From Metridium senile (taxonomy: Eukaryota > Cnidaria > Anthozoa > Actiniaria > Metridiidae), in contig OX459108.1 of NCBI GenBank assembly GCA_949775045.1, forward strand, positions 15,467,763-15,531,762: DNA of 64,000 bases, in the 5' to 3' direction. The position numbers and the translations under genes were made by a program. Shown here piece by piece: positions 11,601 through 21,560 of this stretch. Below the pieces are notes generated by a model. It was not told where the DNA came from. It saw only the letters and a list, made by a program, of their open reading frames with translations, and searched no databases. Each line of letters opens with the position of its first letter. Position 1 is the first letter of the stretch.

Positions 11601-14268
11601 AAAAACAATAAGATTACAATCGAAAAATAACACATAAAAGGTATAAGGATAAAACAGAAAAACAAAAAAACATGATTAACTATTGAAAAAAGGGCGAGAA
11701 AAAGCGTAAATACAACACGATTAAATATTAAAAGTATACGGTTGAAAGTACCACGATTGAGAGTACTACGGTTGAAAGTTCAAAAGATAACATCTCTAAA
11801 ACAAAACAAGAAGGGTTAAAGCTCGAAACGTCAGTAAAGTTAATTATAACTTTTTAATGATAGGTAACATCGTAAAAAATGTTGACTTAACTTTACTGAC
11901 GTTTCGAGCTTAAACAAAAGGTAAAGGTTTTACAAATTTTAATTCATTGGCTATCATACATCTAAAATACTCATACCTTTGATGCAGTGTTCGCCCTTTT
12001 TGTGGTTAACGCTTGAAACAGTACTCAACAACCTAAAATAAAATAATAAATAAATGATAAAAGATAACAAATCTCTACAGTAAGAAGTCGCAGCAATAAC
12101 ACAAATAACATATCATTCATAATTGTCATTTCTTGTCAGCCTCTTTATCCTGTATACTCTCTCTTATCTCTCTTCTTCGAACTCTCCCTTCGTCTTTCAA
12201 TATATTAGGCCTAATTCAAACGTCGGATCTCATATGTGCTGAATCTAAGGTTAAATCATTCAAACAAACGTTTTTTACCATTTCCATTAGATTTTACACA
12301 TGTGAGATGTGACGTTTAAACTTGGCCTTATGTTCAATCTTTCTCTCCCTCTTTTTTAATCTCTTTCCCTCTTTTCTTCCCTTGCATTTCCCATTTGTTC
12401 TATCTTTCTCTCTCTCTCTCTTCTAATCTCTCTCTCTACTCAGTTCAGTCTTTGCAAAATAGTATACGTAAGTTGATACTTCTGGTTTTCACATGCCACG
12501 TAAACGTAGCGGGCGTAAGTTGAGACGTAAGCGCAAACGTAAGTAAACCTATATCACGGTGAGCAGAGTGAGCAGATTTTCAAATCAAATGTAAGCGTGA
12601 AATAGTTGCTATAGTAAACGCAAAGGCACAAACGTAAGCGCGCGCAAACTGAAGCGTTCCTTGGGAAAGGTTTCTTTCTATGGAGTTTTCGGCTAGCAGT
12701 TAAACGTAAGCTAGTCACATGACAAGCCTTCTTGAGCATATTCTTGTTACTTAGGTCTCCGTTACGTAACGCTACATACGTAGTTGCAGTGAAAACCAGT
12801 TGTAATTGGACGATTCCTCAATGCAATTACAATAGACCTTCCACAAATACGCCTCACTGATCATGAAACACTAGATTCAAGTCAAGGCTGTAGTAGATAG
12901 AATACACTGAATGTATAGATTCATCCACTACAGCCTAGACTGGAATCAATCGTTTCGTGAATTAACTTTACTGATCAAGAAACAACAGATTCAAGTCAAG
13001 GCTGGAGTAGATAGAATACTGTGAATGTATAGATTCATCCACTACAGCCTAGACTGGAATCAATCGTTTCGTGAATTAACTTTACTGATCAAGAAACAAC
13101 AGATTCAAGTCAAGGCTGGAGTAGATAGAATACTGTGAATGTATAGATTCATCCACTACAGCCTAGACTGGAATCAATCGTTTCGTGAATTAACTTTACT
13201 GATCAAGAAACAACAGATTCAAGTCAAGGCTGGAGTAGATAGAATACTGTGAATGTATAGATTCATCCACTACAGCCTAGACTGGAATCAATCGTTTCGT
13301 GAATTAACTTTACTGATCAAGAAACAACAGATTCAAGTCAAGGCTGGAGTAGATAGAATACTGTGAATGTATAGATTCATCCACTACAGCCTAGACTGGA
13401 ATCAATCGTTTCGTGAATTAACTTTACTGATCAAGAAACAACAGATTCAAGTCAAGGCTGGAGTAGATAGAATACTGTGAATGTATAGATTCATCCACTA
13501 CAGCCTAGACTGGAATCAATCGTTTCGTGAATTAACTTTACTGATCATGAAACAATAGATTCAAGTCAAGGCTGGAGTAGATAAAATACTGTGAATGTGT
13601 ATAGATTCATCCACTACAGCCTCTACCAAAATCAATTATTTCGTGGTCAGTCATGTGAATTTGATAAAGGTCTAATGCATTGGGAACTACGTCTGAGTGT
13701 ATAAGACAAAATGTCGTGTTGATCTTTAGGCCAACCAAAGTACGTCTTAGTACTATTCCTATCTGGCGTGGCTATAGCAACAGTCCTATTACTAGTATTA
13801 CTACTGGGACTACATCTACGAGGGAGACGCAGCAAGAAGTTTGATGTACCGCCAACTGATAAACCATTAAGTCCTCATCCAGACGATGATGATGATGATG
13901 AACACGATGATGATGATGAAGATGATGGTGTCCATGATGGTGATGATGATGACAGCGATGAGGAGCATAAGAATGTAACGATTGAAATCCAAGGAGGTAA
14001 CGAAGAAGCCAAACACATAAGCGTCAAACCAGGAGATATTATAATCATTGACAGCAAAGACCTGGAGAATGACGATAGTGAAGACCTTGGCTACATGTCA
14101 GAGATAATACGATATCATAATAGTAGAAACCTTGTCCATGATGACGGTTGTAAACAGTCACTTACGTGTGAGACACCATCAGTTAACTCTATTCCTAATA
14201 GTGAAAGCGATAAGAGAGAGATGCAATATGAAACAGTACATCCCGTTAATGGAGTGTGTGCCATCTAG
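8699..14268 (+). CDS. EVA1C: EVA1C-like SUEL-lectin membrane protein (3' three exons)
   Basis: Exons 8699-9013, 9487-9888 and 13730-14268 (stop TAG 14266) have consensus splice sites and matching phases, giving about 418 residues. Exon 1 encodes one complete SUEL/galactose-binding lectin domain with the expected cysteines and the motif VYEAEYGR. Exon 2 is a Thr-rich, probably O-glycosylated stalk ending in the start of a hydrophobic segment. The splice to exon 3 completes a helix containing VLVLFLSGVAIATVLLLVLL, followed by RGRR and an acidic cytoplasmic tail (DDDDDDEHDDDDEDD). EVA-1 family proteins usually have two SUEL domains and a signal peptide; the first domain and the N-terminus are not visible and should lie upstream of this window. 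In the nematode, EVA-1 acts in axon guidance as a receptor partner. The family call rests on domain order, the membrane segment and the CFAP298 neighbour. Another SUEL-type receptor is the alternative. Confidence 0.8.
9025..9400. repeat. (GAT)n microsatellite in EVA1C-like intron
   Basis: Imperfect GAT/AAT trinucleotide array starting 10 bp after the donor at 9014. It has larger internal repeats of the type GTGATGCATGATTAATGG. Minus-strand frames of His/Tyr here are artefacts. Confidence 0.9.
9945..10520. repeat. ~31-36 bp repeat array carrying CACGTG and CCAAT boxes
   Basis: About 15 diverged copies of a unit like GATTGGTCACGTGACAGTAA followed by TTAGGCTATTT. Several copies hold a perfect CACGTG E-box, others CACCTGA, and most contain ATTGG (inverse CCAAT). 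It lies just inside the second intron of the EVA1C-like gene. A regulatory role is inference. 10521-11057 is AT-rich with no feature seen. Confidence 0.8.
11058..11357. mobile_element. MITE with ~100-bp terminal inverted repeats
   Basis: The left arm (11062-11165) contains AACCCAGGGGTATTCTTCTG and GGAGCTTGTTCCGGAAGTCA. The right arm (11245-11350) is its inverse with few changes. The centre contains a smaller palindrome GGTCGACC-type (about 11214-11240). No protein is encoded, although both strands show short open frames caused by the symmetry. Confidence 0.85.
11815..11918. repeat. Inverted pair of satellite head sequences
   Basis: AAAGCTCGAAACGTCAGTAA at 11818 is mirrored by TTACTGACGTTTCGAGCTTA at about 11892. 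This head normally precedes the 95-bp satellite (23.28, 60.65 kb). Here two heads face each other around a remnant of the unit. 11919-12480 is non-coding with CT-rich stretches. Confidence 0.75.
12480..12790. repeat. CGTAAACG-rich low-complexity tract
   Basis: ACGTAAACG, CGTAAGCG and close variants are strongly over-represented. The same vocabulary in inverse (TTTACGTTTACG) fills 53.8-54.5 kb. No exon is supported; the 61-codon minus frame is a by-product. Confidence 0.55.
12857..13650. repeat. 114-bp palindromic satellite, seven copies
   Basis: CTGATCAWGAAACAA starts copies at 12857, 12971, 13085, 13199, 13313, 13427 and 13541, an exact 114-bp period. Inner copies are nearly identical. Each unit has arms AGATTCAAGTCAAGGCTGGA and its inverse around AGATTCATCCACTACAGCCT, so each can fold as a hairpin. 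It looks like a tandemly amplified MITE. It ends about 80 bp before the acceptor of the EVA1C-like last exon (13729). Confidence 0.9.
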
Positions 14269-14314
14269 TTCTACTATAACCATCACTTTATCATCTCACA
14301 ACTAATCAAGTCAC

Positions 14315-14456
14315 GTGATGCCGGTTGTAAACAGTCATTAACGTGTGAGACACCATCAGTTAACTCTATTCCTAATAGTGAAAGCGATAAGAGAGAGATG
14401 CAATATGAAACAGTACATCCCGTTAATGGAGTGTGCGCCATATAGTTCTACTATAA
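14315..14456 (+). pseudogene. Tandem copy of the 3' end of the EVA1C-like coding sequence
   Basis: About 140 bp repeats 14139-14280 at an offset of 176 bp, including the last ~42 codons, the stop codon and TTCTACTATAAC after it. The copy still ends in codons for GVCAI and a stop. Two late differences are silent (TGT to TGC, ATC to ATA). The copy lies after the true stop and is not in frame with it, so it should be 3'UTR unless alternatively spliced. Confidence 0.8.
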
Positions 14457-14529
14457 CTACCATGACACCTTATCAAGTTACGTGATGTCGGTACCAGTCC
14501 CACTGGTCAAAGCGCAATACGTCCTACTG

Positions 14530-15225
14530 TGACGTCAAGGATCGAGTTACTAATGACGTCATATAGTATGTGACTTTACAATGTATGACGTCATCATAGA
14601 AAGTTACGGTCTAGTGCGCGAAACGTCCAAATGGATTGACTCTATGACGTCATAATAATGAGACAATATATGACGTTATGATAATATGTGATGGGCACTA
14701 CTGGATGGTGTCTCAATGGAAAAAGTTTTTACGTCATAAAAATGAGACAATATTTGACATCAAGATGATGTGACAGTATATGACGTCAGAGTGACTAGAA
14801 TGACGTCATGCCATAGAATGACGTCATGTGATGGGCACTACTGGATGGTGTCTTTATGGAAGAAGTTTTGACATAGGATTGTTTGTTACTAGAATACTGG
14901 TATTAGAATATGACGTCATAAAAATGAAACAATATATGACGTCACGATATGATATAGTATATGACGTCAGACTAACTAAAATGACGTCATATCATATATT
15001 GACGTGATGGACACTACTGTACGGTGTCTTCATGGAAGAAGTTTTGACATTCGAATAGTAAAGTACTGGAATACTGATATTAGAATATGACGTCATAAAT
15101 ATTGGACATTATGACGTCACGATATGTGATAGTATATGACGTCAGAGTAACTAAAAATGACGTCATATCAAATAAAGACGTTCTGCTATAGGCACTACTG
15201 GATGGTGTCTTTATAAAGAAGTTTT
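14530..15225. promoter_or_regulatory. Cluster of 15 perfect TGACGTCA (CRE/ATF-type) sites in a tandem repeat
   Basis: I counted 15 exact TGACGTCA octamers between 14530 and 15166, plus near matches. They are carried in a diverged repeat whose other landmark is GGGCACTACTGGATGGTGTC (14694, 14832, and variants at 15010 and 15190). The octamer is the known full binding site of CREB/ATF bZIP factors. Whether these act as enhancer elements or are only repeat content is not shown. 15226-15560 has nothing else. Confidence 0.7.
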
Positions 15226-15559
15226 GACAGGTTAATAGACAATAGCTTAGTACCAAAACTAGGATGGGAATAGTGAAATAGCTAATGGGATAGTATGAAA
15301 AATGAGAACTAATTGGATAGTAATGGAGGTATCAGGATTTATACCGATCGATAATCAAGCCTTTTGCAACTGTACTAAAACAATTCACAACAACATATAC
15401 TGTTCACCAAGTAAGAGAAGTATTTGCACGGACAACTATTTCTAACACAATAAAGTTGGCCAGTCTGGACAGTCTAAACTAAAGCCAAATCAGAATAGGA
15501 TATTTATGGCTACCACAAAATTACTAAGGAAAACACACACACATATGATTGAAGTATGG

Positions 15560-15745
15560 TACGTTTTTAAAACATGTTTGTAGATGGTTTGTAAAGTTAT
15601 AAAATGATTGAGATGTAATGTAGAATAAAACAGGTTCATAACAGGTTTGTAGATGGATTTGGTTTTAAAGTTTTAAAATGATTGAGATGTAATGTAGAAT
15701 AAAACAGGTTTATAACAGGTTTGTAAGCAGGTTGTTAGTAAGCTG
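15560..15745. repeat. ~80-bp tandem repeat
   Basis: AAAATGATTGAGATGTAATG followed by TAGAATAAAACAGGTT recurs at about 15600 and 15675 with extra partial copies of AACAGGTTTGTA. AATAAA in each copy could act as a polyadenylation signal, but this is common by chance in AT-rich DNA. 15746-16620 contains no supported gene. Confidence 0.6.
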
Positions 15746-16211
15746 TAGTTGAGCTGGGTTGTGGTATGCACATTATAACAGTTCTACGTATATGATAAAT
15801 TGTATTACTCAAAGCAAACTTTGTGGATTTCACTTCGCAGCAATTTACACAACTAACATAAACTTAGAATAACAGTATGATAGAAAATGTAAAAAAGCAT
15901 GTGCATGCGAGTAGCAATATGTATTACAATGGATATTATCCGTTAAAGTTTTTACTCAAAATATCATTATTAATAAAATTGATGATTTAATTCTGTTTGA
16001 TTGATCTTTAATCATCCCTAATGTATTGTAGTTATGTCATTTATTTGGGTTAAATGCTGTAAGTTGCATGTACTATTTCGGGTCAGTGATCCAGTACAGT
16101 CCAGGAAGGTGATGTGGGTGACTGCTTAGGGGGCTTTCATTTATAAGTGTATGGGGAGGGGGGAGCCAGCAATATTGAGGGAGGGATCACGCTATTTTTG
16201 GAAACTATATA

Positions 16212-16232
16212 GGGGGGGGGGGGGGGGGGGGG
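16212..16232. repeat. Poly-G run (21 G)
   Basis: An uninterrupted run of G on the plus strand, followed by GG-rich sequence to about 16255. It has G-quadruplex potential and is a likely sequencing-error site. Confidence 0.9.
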
Positions 16233-16621
16233 TTGGGGGGTTGGGTTGGTTACTAGTTTTATGCAGCTTTTATTATGAACTGTGCAAATATAGGGGGTGA
16301 TGATATTTTTAACCACCAGGAAAGGAGGGTTGCATAAAATTTGGAAAGACAACATACGATTTTGATTTTGATACATTTTTGTATATTACAATATCCCAAA
16401 AATTTTGAACATGCCAATCAACATTGCTTTGGGGGACTGGGTTTGCAAATCAAATTGATACGTTTTTGTATATTACAATGTCCCATCGGCTCTCTGGAAG
16501 ATTAGCTCGGCTAAAGGGACTTCTGACGTAAAATACTGTTCTTTAACATGAATGCAGGTCAGGCAAGGATAATGTATGCTAGGCATTCTAAATGCCACTA
16601 CATATACAAATACTTATAACT

Positions 16622-16868
16622 CCATACACCCGTCTCAAAAAACGTTGTCAGAAGGAGATCTGAATCTGCAATCTAAGACCGAAATGAATTGGCCCTTTTT
16701 TTTGAGCTTAGCACCTTCAGATTTATATTTACCATTGCCATATCCGAAGCAAGAAAGTGCACGCAAACGAATTTTTAAAGAGAAACAACTGCCGTACCCC
16801 AGAATTCATTTTGGTCTCAGATTGCAGATTGCAGATCTCCTTCTGACGTTTTTTGAAATAGGTGTATA
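16622..16868. mobile_element. MITE with GTCAGAAGGAGAT arms
   Basis: ACACCCGTCTCAAAAAACGT at 16624 and the inverse of AAATAGGTGTAT at the right end; both arms continue with GTCAGAAGGAGATCTGAATC and GACCGAAATGAATT. The same family occurs at 40437-40694. A 101-codon frame across it is incidental. Confidence 0.8.
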
Positions 16869-16935
16869 CACATACTTATAATTGTGCATATATGTTAATA
16901 AATTTGAATACATATATTGTACATACACAGTTACA

Positions 16936-17052
16936 ATACAATACTTTATTGACTCTGCCCCATAAGGTTATTTCAGAGATAATTACAAGTTATGAGGACC
17001 TTACTTAATTATCCTCATTACATTAAATAAAGTATTGTTATTATTATTATTA
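16936..17052. mobile_element. Probable MITE or retroelement tail ending in (TTA)n
   Basis: AATACTTTATTGACTCTG at the left is mirrored by AATAAAGTATTG at the right, followed by TTATTATTATTA. The trinucleotide tail resembles the LINE 3' ends elsewhere in the window. Confidence 0.45.
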
Positions 17053-17114
17053 GTTACTTGGGTAGTACAGAACATGTAAACACAGTAAGATACATACTTT
17101 GTATACTATCCATA

Positions 17115-17365
17115 ATAACTACACTTTAAACGTTATACACAAAAGAATATTACACAAGTTGTGCATACTAATCTACGCTTTAGTATAATGCAATCATAAT
17201 AATGCACTTTAAATGTTATACACAAATGGATATTACATAAGTTGTGCATACTAATATATGCTTTAGTATAATGCAATCATAATAATGCACTTTAAATGTT
17301 ATACACAAATGGATATTACATAAGTTGTGCATACTAATATACACTTTAGTACAATGCACTTTAAA
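17115..17365. repeat. ~82-bp tandem repeat, three copies
   Basis: CACTTTAAATGTTATACACA followed by AAGTTGTGCATACTAATATA recurs at about 17121, 17204 and 17286. Non-coding. 17366-17660 is AT-rich without a feature. Confidence 0.75.
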
Positions 17366-17659
17366 TATTTTAAAATGTTATATTGAATGTGAAAGTTGTT
17401 TATATCAAAATATTTTTATTAATATTTTTATTTTTTTTTACATATTTATTGTATGTATACTAGTTACATGTTAGTTTAGCTGTATCGCCAAAAATTGTAC
17501 TATATTTAAAAAAGACTAATAAGGACCTAAAATGCAGCATGAATGAGACTTGGACAAACCAGAATCATCCAGCCAATAGCATGGTGCAGGCACTGAATAG
17601 AGGAATTAACATGTTTCTAAAAATTGTGCTGCCAAGGAATTATGCTTCCATGGCTCTCT

Positions 17660-17925
17660 ATGTCATATCACACAATGCCATGTTACATCATGTTATGTGA
17701 CATTATGTCATGTCATGTCACATCATGTGATGTCACACATCATGTCACACCACATCAAGTAATGTCACATCATGTTATGTCCTTCTTGTTATGTCACATC
17801 ATGCCATGTCACATGTGATGTACATTTAACACATCATGTCATGCCACATCATGTCATGTTACATCATATGTCATGTCACAAAATTTCATGTCACATCATG
17901 TCATGTCAGTAATCTGGCTTGCTGT
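17660..17925. repeat. (CATGT)n / CATCATGTCA low-complexity repeat
   Basis: Irregular array of ATGTCA, CATCATGT and CATGTCA. It lies just beyond the stop codon of CFAP298 (minus strand), so it may fall within or past its 3'UTR. Confidence 0.8.
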
Positions 17926-17986
17926 CACTATCCCATTGATCCATCCATCATTGTGTTACAGTCTCCATTTAATATGTTTCATAATG

Positions 17987-20900
17987 TTAAGGTCTCCATT
18001 TAATATCACGTACCCCTTGGAATGATCTTTTCAATGAGTTAGGATCAGACCATTGTGAATTTAGGTAAGCGTCCTCTTCAGAACTTTCTAGTTTCTACAA
18101 CATAAAACAAACCAACGTCAAACTCAGTTAATAGACATCTTAAACTTTGAATGAAAATTTCATATATATATCACACACCCCTTTAGTTAATAATTTTTCT
18201 TTTACATTATGAATATGTTATAATATTTACACATTAACACGACCGCATCAGTCAAGCTGTAAACTTATAATGTTTAAATAAAAGCTAATTTATTATGAAG
18301 AAGTTAAAGAATTCTTTTAAAATTGTCTTTTAAATTTGAGACTGAAATGTTTGTGTTTGAAAGGCATATAAACAAAACGTTCAACAATGTTAAAGAGGTC
18401 AGTTTAAGGGTTTCCTCTGAATATGACTTCCACTCAACATCAGACAGCAATATTGATAGCCTGAATTGCTAGCTGATGCTTTACTAACTGATCTGTCAAC
18501 AGTGAGCCTCAGGGAGTCAATATTTACTTCTGGGTTCTTTGTACATGGATAACAAGTACCTTAAACTCTTCTTGTTTACGGTATGCATGTGCCATCATCT
18601 GTTTCTTTTGTTCTTCATTAAAGGCTTGTTCTCTTGCTGGGGCACCTTGTCCTTTCTGTATTAACAATAACAAATGAGCCAAATAGACATGGAAAAACAA
18701 GCAGTGACTGGAAGTATAATACAGACAAGACACAATAGGTAGCCATTTTGGTTGCACTTAAATATTTTCAATAAGATCTGTAATGTCCACAATGTCTTCA
18801 TAATGTAATGTAATGTAATGTAATGTAATGTAATGTAATGTAATGTAATGTAATGTAATGTAATGTAATGTAATGTAATGTAATGTAATGTGATGAAATG
18901 TCATGTGATGCAATGTAATTTAATGTAAAGTGATGTCAAAATGTCATGTAATTTGATAAAATGTCATGTCATGTAATGTGATATAATTTGATGTAATGTG
19001 ATATAAATAAATGTGATGCAATGTGAAGTACAAATGTAATGTAATGTAACTTAATTTAATGTTATGAAATGTAATATTTTTCAATATTGTACTATTATTC
19101 ATGATAGATATTTACGTAGATATACCTTTTGTAGTTTAGCAATTAATTTTGTTTTCTCATTTTTGCCAATAAAATCTTGTAACTTCTTTCCTCGCTGCAT
19201 TTCTTTGCCAGCCCACCACAGCTGTGTCATGTCTTCCTCTAATACTTGAAGTGAAGCCTTTGAAAAAAAACAGACATCTAGTAAATTAGATCATCAATGG
19301 TAACACTGTAAATGGGAAACATTTAATTTAATTTACAGTTTTTAGCATGCTTTTCACTAGCCTCAATGCACTTACAACAATATTAGAAATTAAAACTAAA
19401 AAAAACCCCAGTATTTTACGTCAGAAGTCCCTTTAGCCGAAGCTAATCTTCCAGAGAGCCGACAGTATATATATCATTAACTATACTCATTTCAAGTCTA
19501 CCCATCCTGATGAAGACTAGCAGTAGCAGTTGAAATGTCATGGTCCAAACCTTTGTCATTTTGAGACAAACGAATAACATCCTATTTAATATTACAAATT
19601 ATGATATAATTATATCAGAACTAGTACTGACCTGTGTGCCTGACAGATCCTCTTGGTTTTCAAACTCTAATCTGATTGGATCGTGTGGTGGTAAACCCAT
19701 GGGATATACTATCATTACAGCACCCCTCATTTGATCTATTGCAGCCTTGACTCTCTCCATAGTAAGACACGTATCAGCCTTGACATTATCCTGAAAAATA
19801 ATAATGAATTATCATATTAATACACTGAACATGTACAATTGATGTAATACTTTTGAGCTTTCTTGATCGTAGTTTTGTCTTCAAAATAATAATAAAATTC
19901 AGAATATTAAAATGTAATGTTTAAGCTTTGAAATCTCCATGACTTCATCATCTGGAATAAGTGAGAGACTTTGAAACATCATAAATTTATATTGCTTGTA
20001 TTTATTCTGAATTGTATCCGGAACTAGAAGTTCTCTTATTTGAAAAGGATAAATAACAATGATATATACAGTGGTACCTCTATTAAGTGGTCACTTTGGA
20101 AAGACCCAAGGGTGACCGCTTAATTAATAGAGGTACCACTGTATCTAAATCTAAATCTAAATTTTAATCTACAAAGGTTGCCCATCACTGCAGATATAAC
20201 AAAATACTTAAAAATAATTTCAAAAGATCAATAAAAATATAAATAAATAAAAATGAATAATTATAGTAATAAATAAATTGATAAATATATGTACAATTAA
20301 AATGTATAGATACAATATAAAATATATATGTTATATATATATGTTTGTACAGCGACATATTTCTGCATATCACTGTATGTGTATATTTATGTGTTTCTAT
20401 AATAAATGTTTCCTGAGTGACGATTTGAATATATCTAGTGTCTGACTGTCTATAATACTATTTGGCAGTAAGTTCCATTCCTTTACTGTTCTTGCTATGA
20501 AGCTGTTTTTATATGTGTTACTTTTACTGCCAACGTTAATAAACTTTTTAGGATGGTATTGTCTAGTTCTTCTTTGTTTTGCTTGGATATGCGATGGAAG
20601 TTTCAGTTCTGTGAGGTTGTTAACAATTTTATACATCATAGACAATCTTGCTTCTATCTATATATTGTAGTAGTGATAGCAATGATGATGACAATGATGA
20701 TCGTTATAATGACAACAATAATGTTGATTTAGAAGACAATGAAGATGACTATGATGATGATAATACTGTTGATGATGAAGAGGATAATGTTTTAGAATAT
20801 AATGATGACAATGATGTTGATGGTGACTATGATGATGATAGTAATGTTGATGATGAAGAGGATGATGACAACAGAAATGTTGATGATAAAGATAGCACAA

Positions 20901-21560
20901 TATTTACCTTGGAAACCATTGCCATGGATTCCTGTCTCGTACGGTTCAATACCTCTGCCATTTTTTCATTTGGAGCTGAAAAGACAGCAAAAATGATAGA
21001 AATTATTTATGACATTTACTGGAGTGCACAATTCAAAGATTCATGTTGAAATAAACCATATCTTTAACTGCCATTTTACCTCTTCCATTTCGCTTTGTTA
21101 AAGGGTCTTTAGTTTCAACATATCCTCCACTTGGACTGCTCTTATCTTCCCATTCATCTCTAAGTCGTAAGTCTTGTATTTGGTCTTCTGTTAGACCTTG
21201 CATATTAGGAGGAAGAGTAATGCCATGTTTGGCCAACTCTTCTATTTCTGTTGGTAGAAAACACGAAAATATTGAGCACTACAATACTGAATAGCCACTT
21301 CTCTATAAAAGCCAGCTCACTCGTTGTTATTGCGTCTTTCTCTATCTTTTTTTTTTACGCGAAACCAGGCATTTTTAGGGTTATTTACGGCAAAATATTG
21401 ACAAGTTCGACAAAAACTTACCATAGTTCAGTCTCTCAATTTTCTGGCGTCCATTGTAAACTCGAACTAATTCTGGAATTAACTCGTTCACTTCTATAGT
21501 GCAAGTTGTTTCATAGAGGAACTGACTTTCATCTCCTCGTTTGATGTGTAGTTTAACCAT
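17987..21560 (-). CDS. CFAP298: CFAP298 (C21orf59/Kurly) cilia assembly protein, complete
   Basis: Seven minus-strand exons with consensus splice sites and consistent phases: 21560-21422, 21247-21080, 20975-20908, 19790-19632, 19257-19126, 18655-18560 and 18094-17987. They total 870 bp, or 289 aa; the human protein is about 290. Recognised blocks are the start MVKLHIKRGDESQFL, LPPNMQGLTEDQIQDLRLRD, GAVMIVYPMGLPPHDPIRLE, QLWWAGKEMQR, KGQGAPARE and the end GVRDIKWRP. The family is needed for axonemal dynein arm assembly and cilia polarity, and human mutations cause primary ciliary dyskinesia. Start chosen at ATG 21560 because the N-terminal block begins there. Introns contain microsatellites, a small MITE and a LINE 3' fragment. 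It converges on the EVA1C-like gene and diverges from the MOZART-like gene. No breaks are seen. Confidence 0.97.
18795..19075. repeat. (TAATG)n pentanucleotide microsatellite in CFAP298 intron
   Basis: About 18 perfect TAATG units from 18800 to 18892, then degenerate TGATG/AATGT copies to about 19075. It sits between exons 6 and 5 of CFAP298. Confidence 0.95.
20073..20144. mobile_element. Short Tc1/pogo-like MITE
   Basis: ACAGTGGTACCTCTATTAA at the left and its exact inverse at the right, with TA at each edge and only ~32 bp in the middle. CAGTGG..CTCTATTAA ends with TA target sites are typical of pogo/Tigger-type elements. It sits directly at the tail end of the LINE fragment that follows. 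Confidence 0.8.
20146..20645 (-). mobile_element. 5'-truncated LINE, 3' end (minus strand)
   Basis: Reading minus, 20645-20397 encodes 82 residues with RTRQYHPKKF, TYKNSFIARTVKEWNLLP and a final FKSSLRKHLL, the usual extreme C-terminus of CR1/L2/Jockey-like reverse transcriptases. An AT-rich 3'UTR follows, and the element ends in (TTTAGA)n at 20146-20165. Everything 5' of the ORF tail is missing. It lies in the CFAP298 intron between exons 4 and 3. Confidence 0.8.
20680..20895. repeat. (GAT)n microsatellite joined to the LINE fragment
   Basis: Imperfect GAT/AAT array immediately 5' of the truncated LINE. Asp-rich and His-rich open frames here are not genes. It ends just before CFAP298 exon 3. 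Confidence 0.9.

Noticed and set aside
12857..13650. CRISPR array
   Set aside because: Regular spacing, but the units are identical throughout with no unique spacers, and the DNA is eukaryotic. It is a palindromic satellite.
16576..16881. 101-codon plus frame
   Set aside because: It spans a MITE from one arm to the other.
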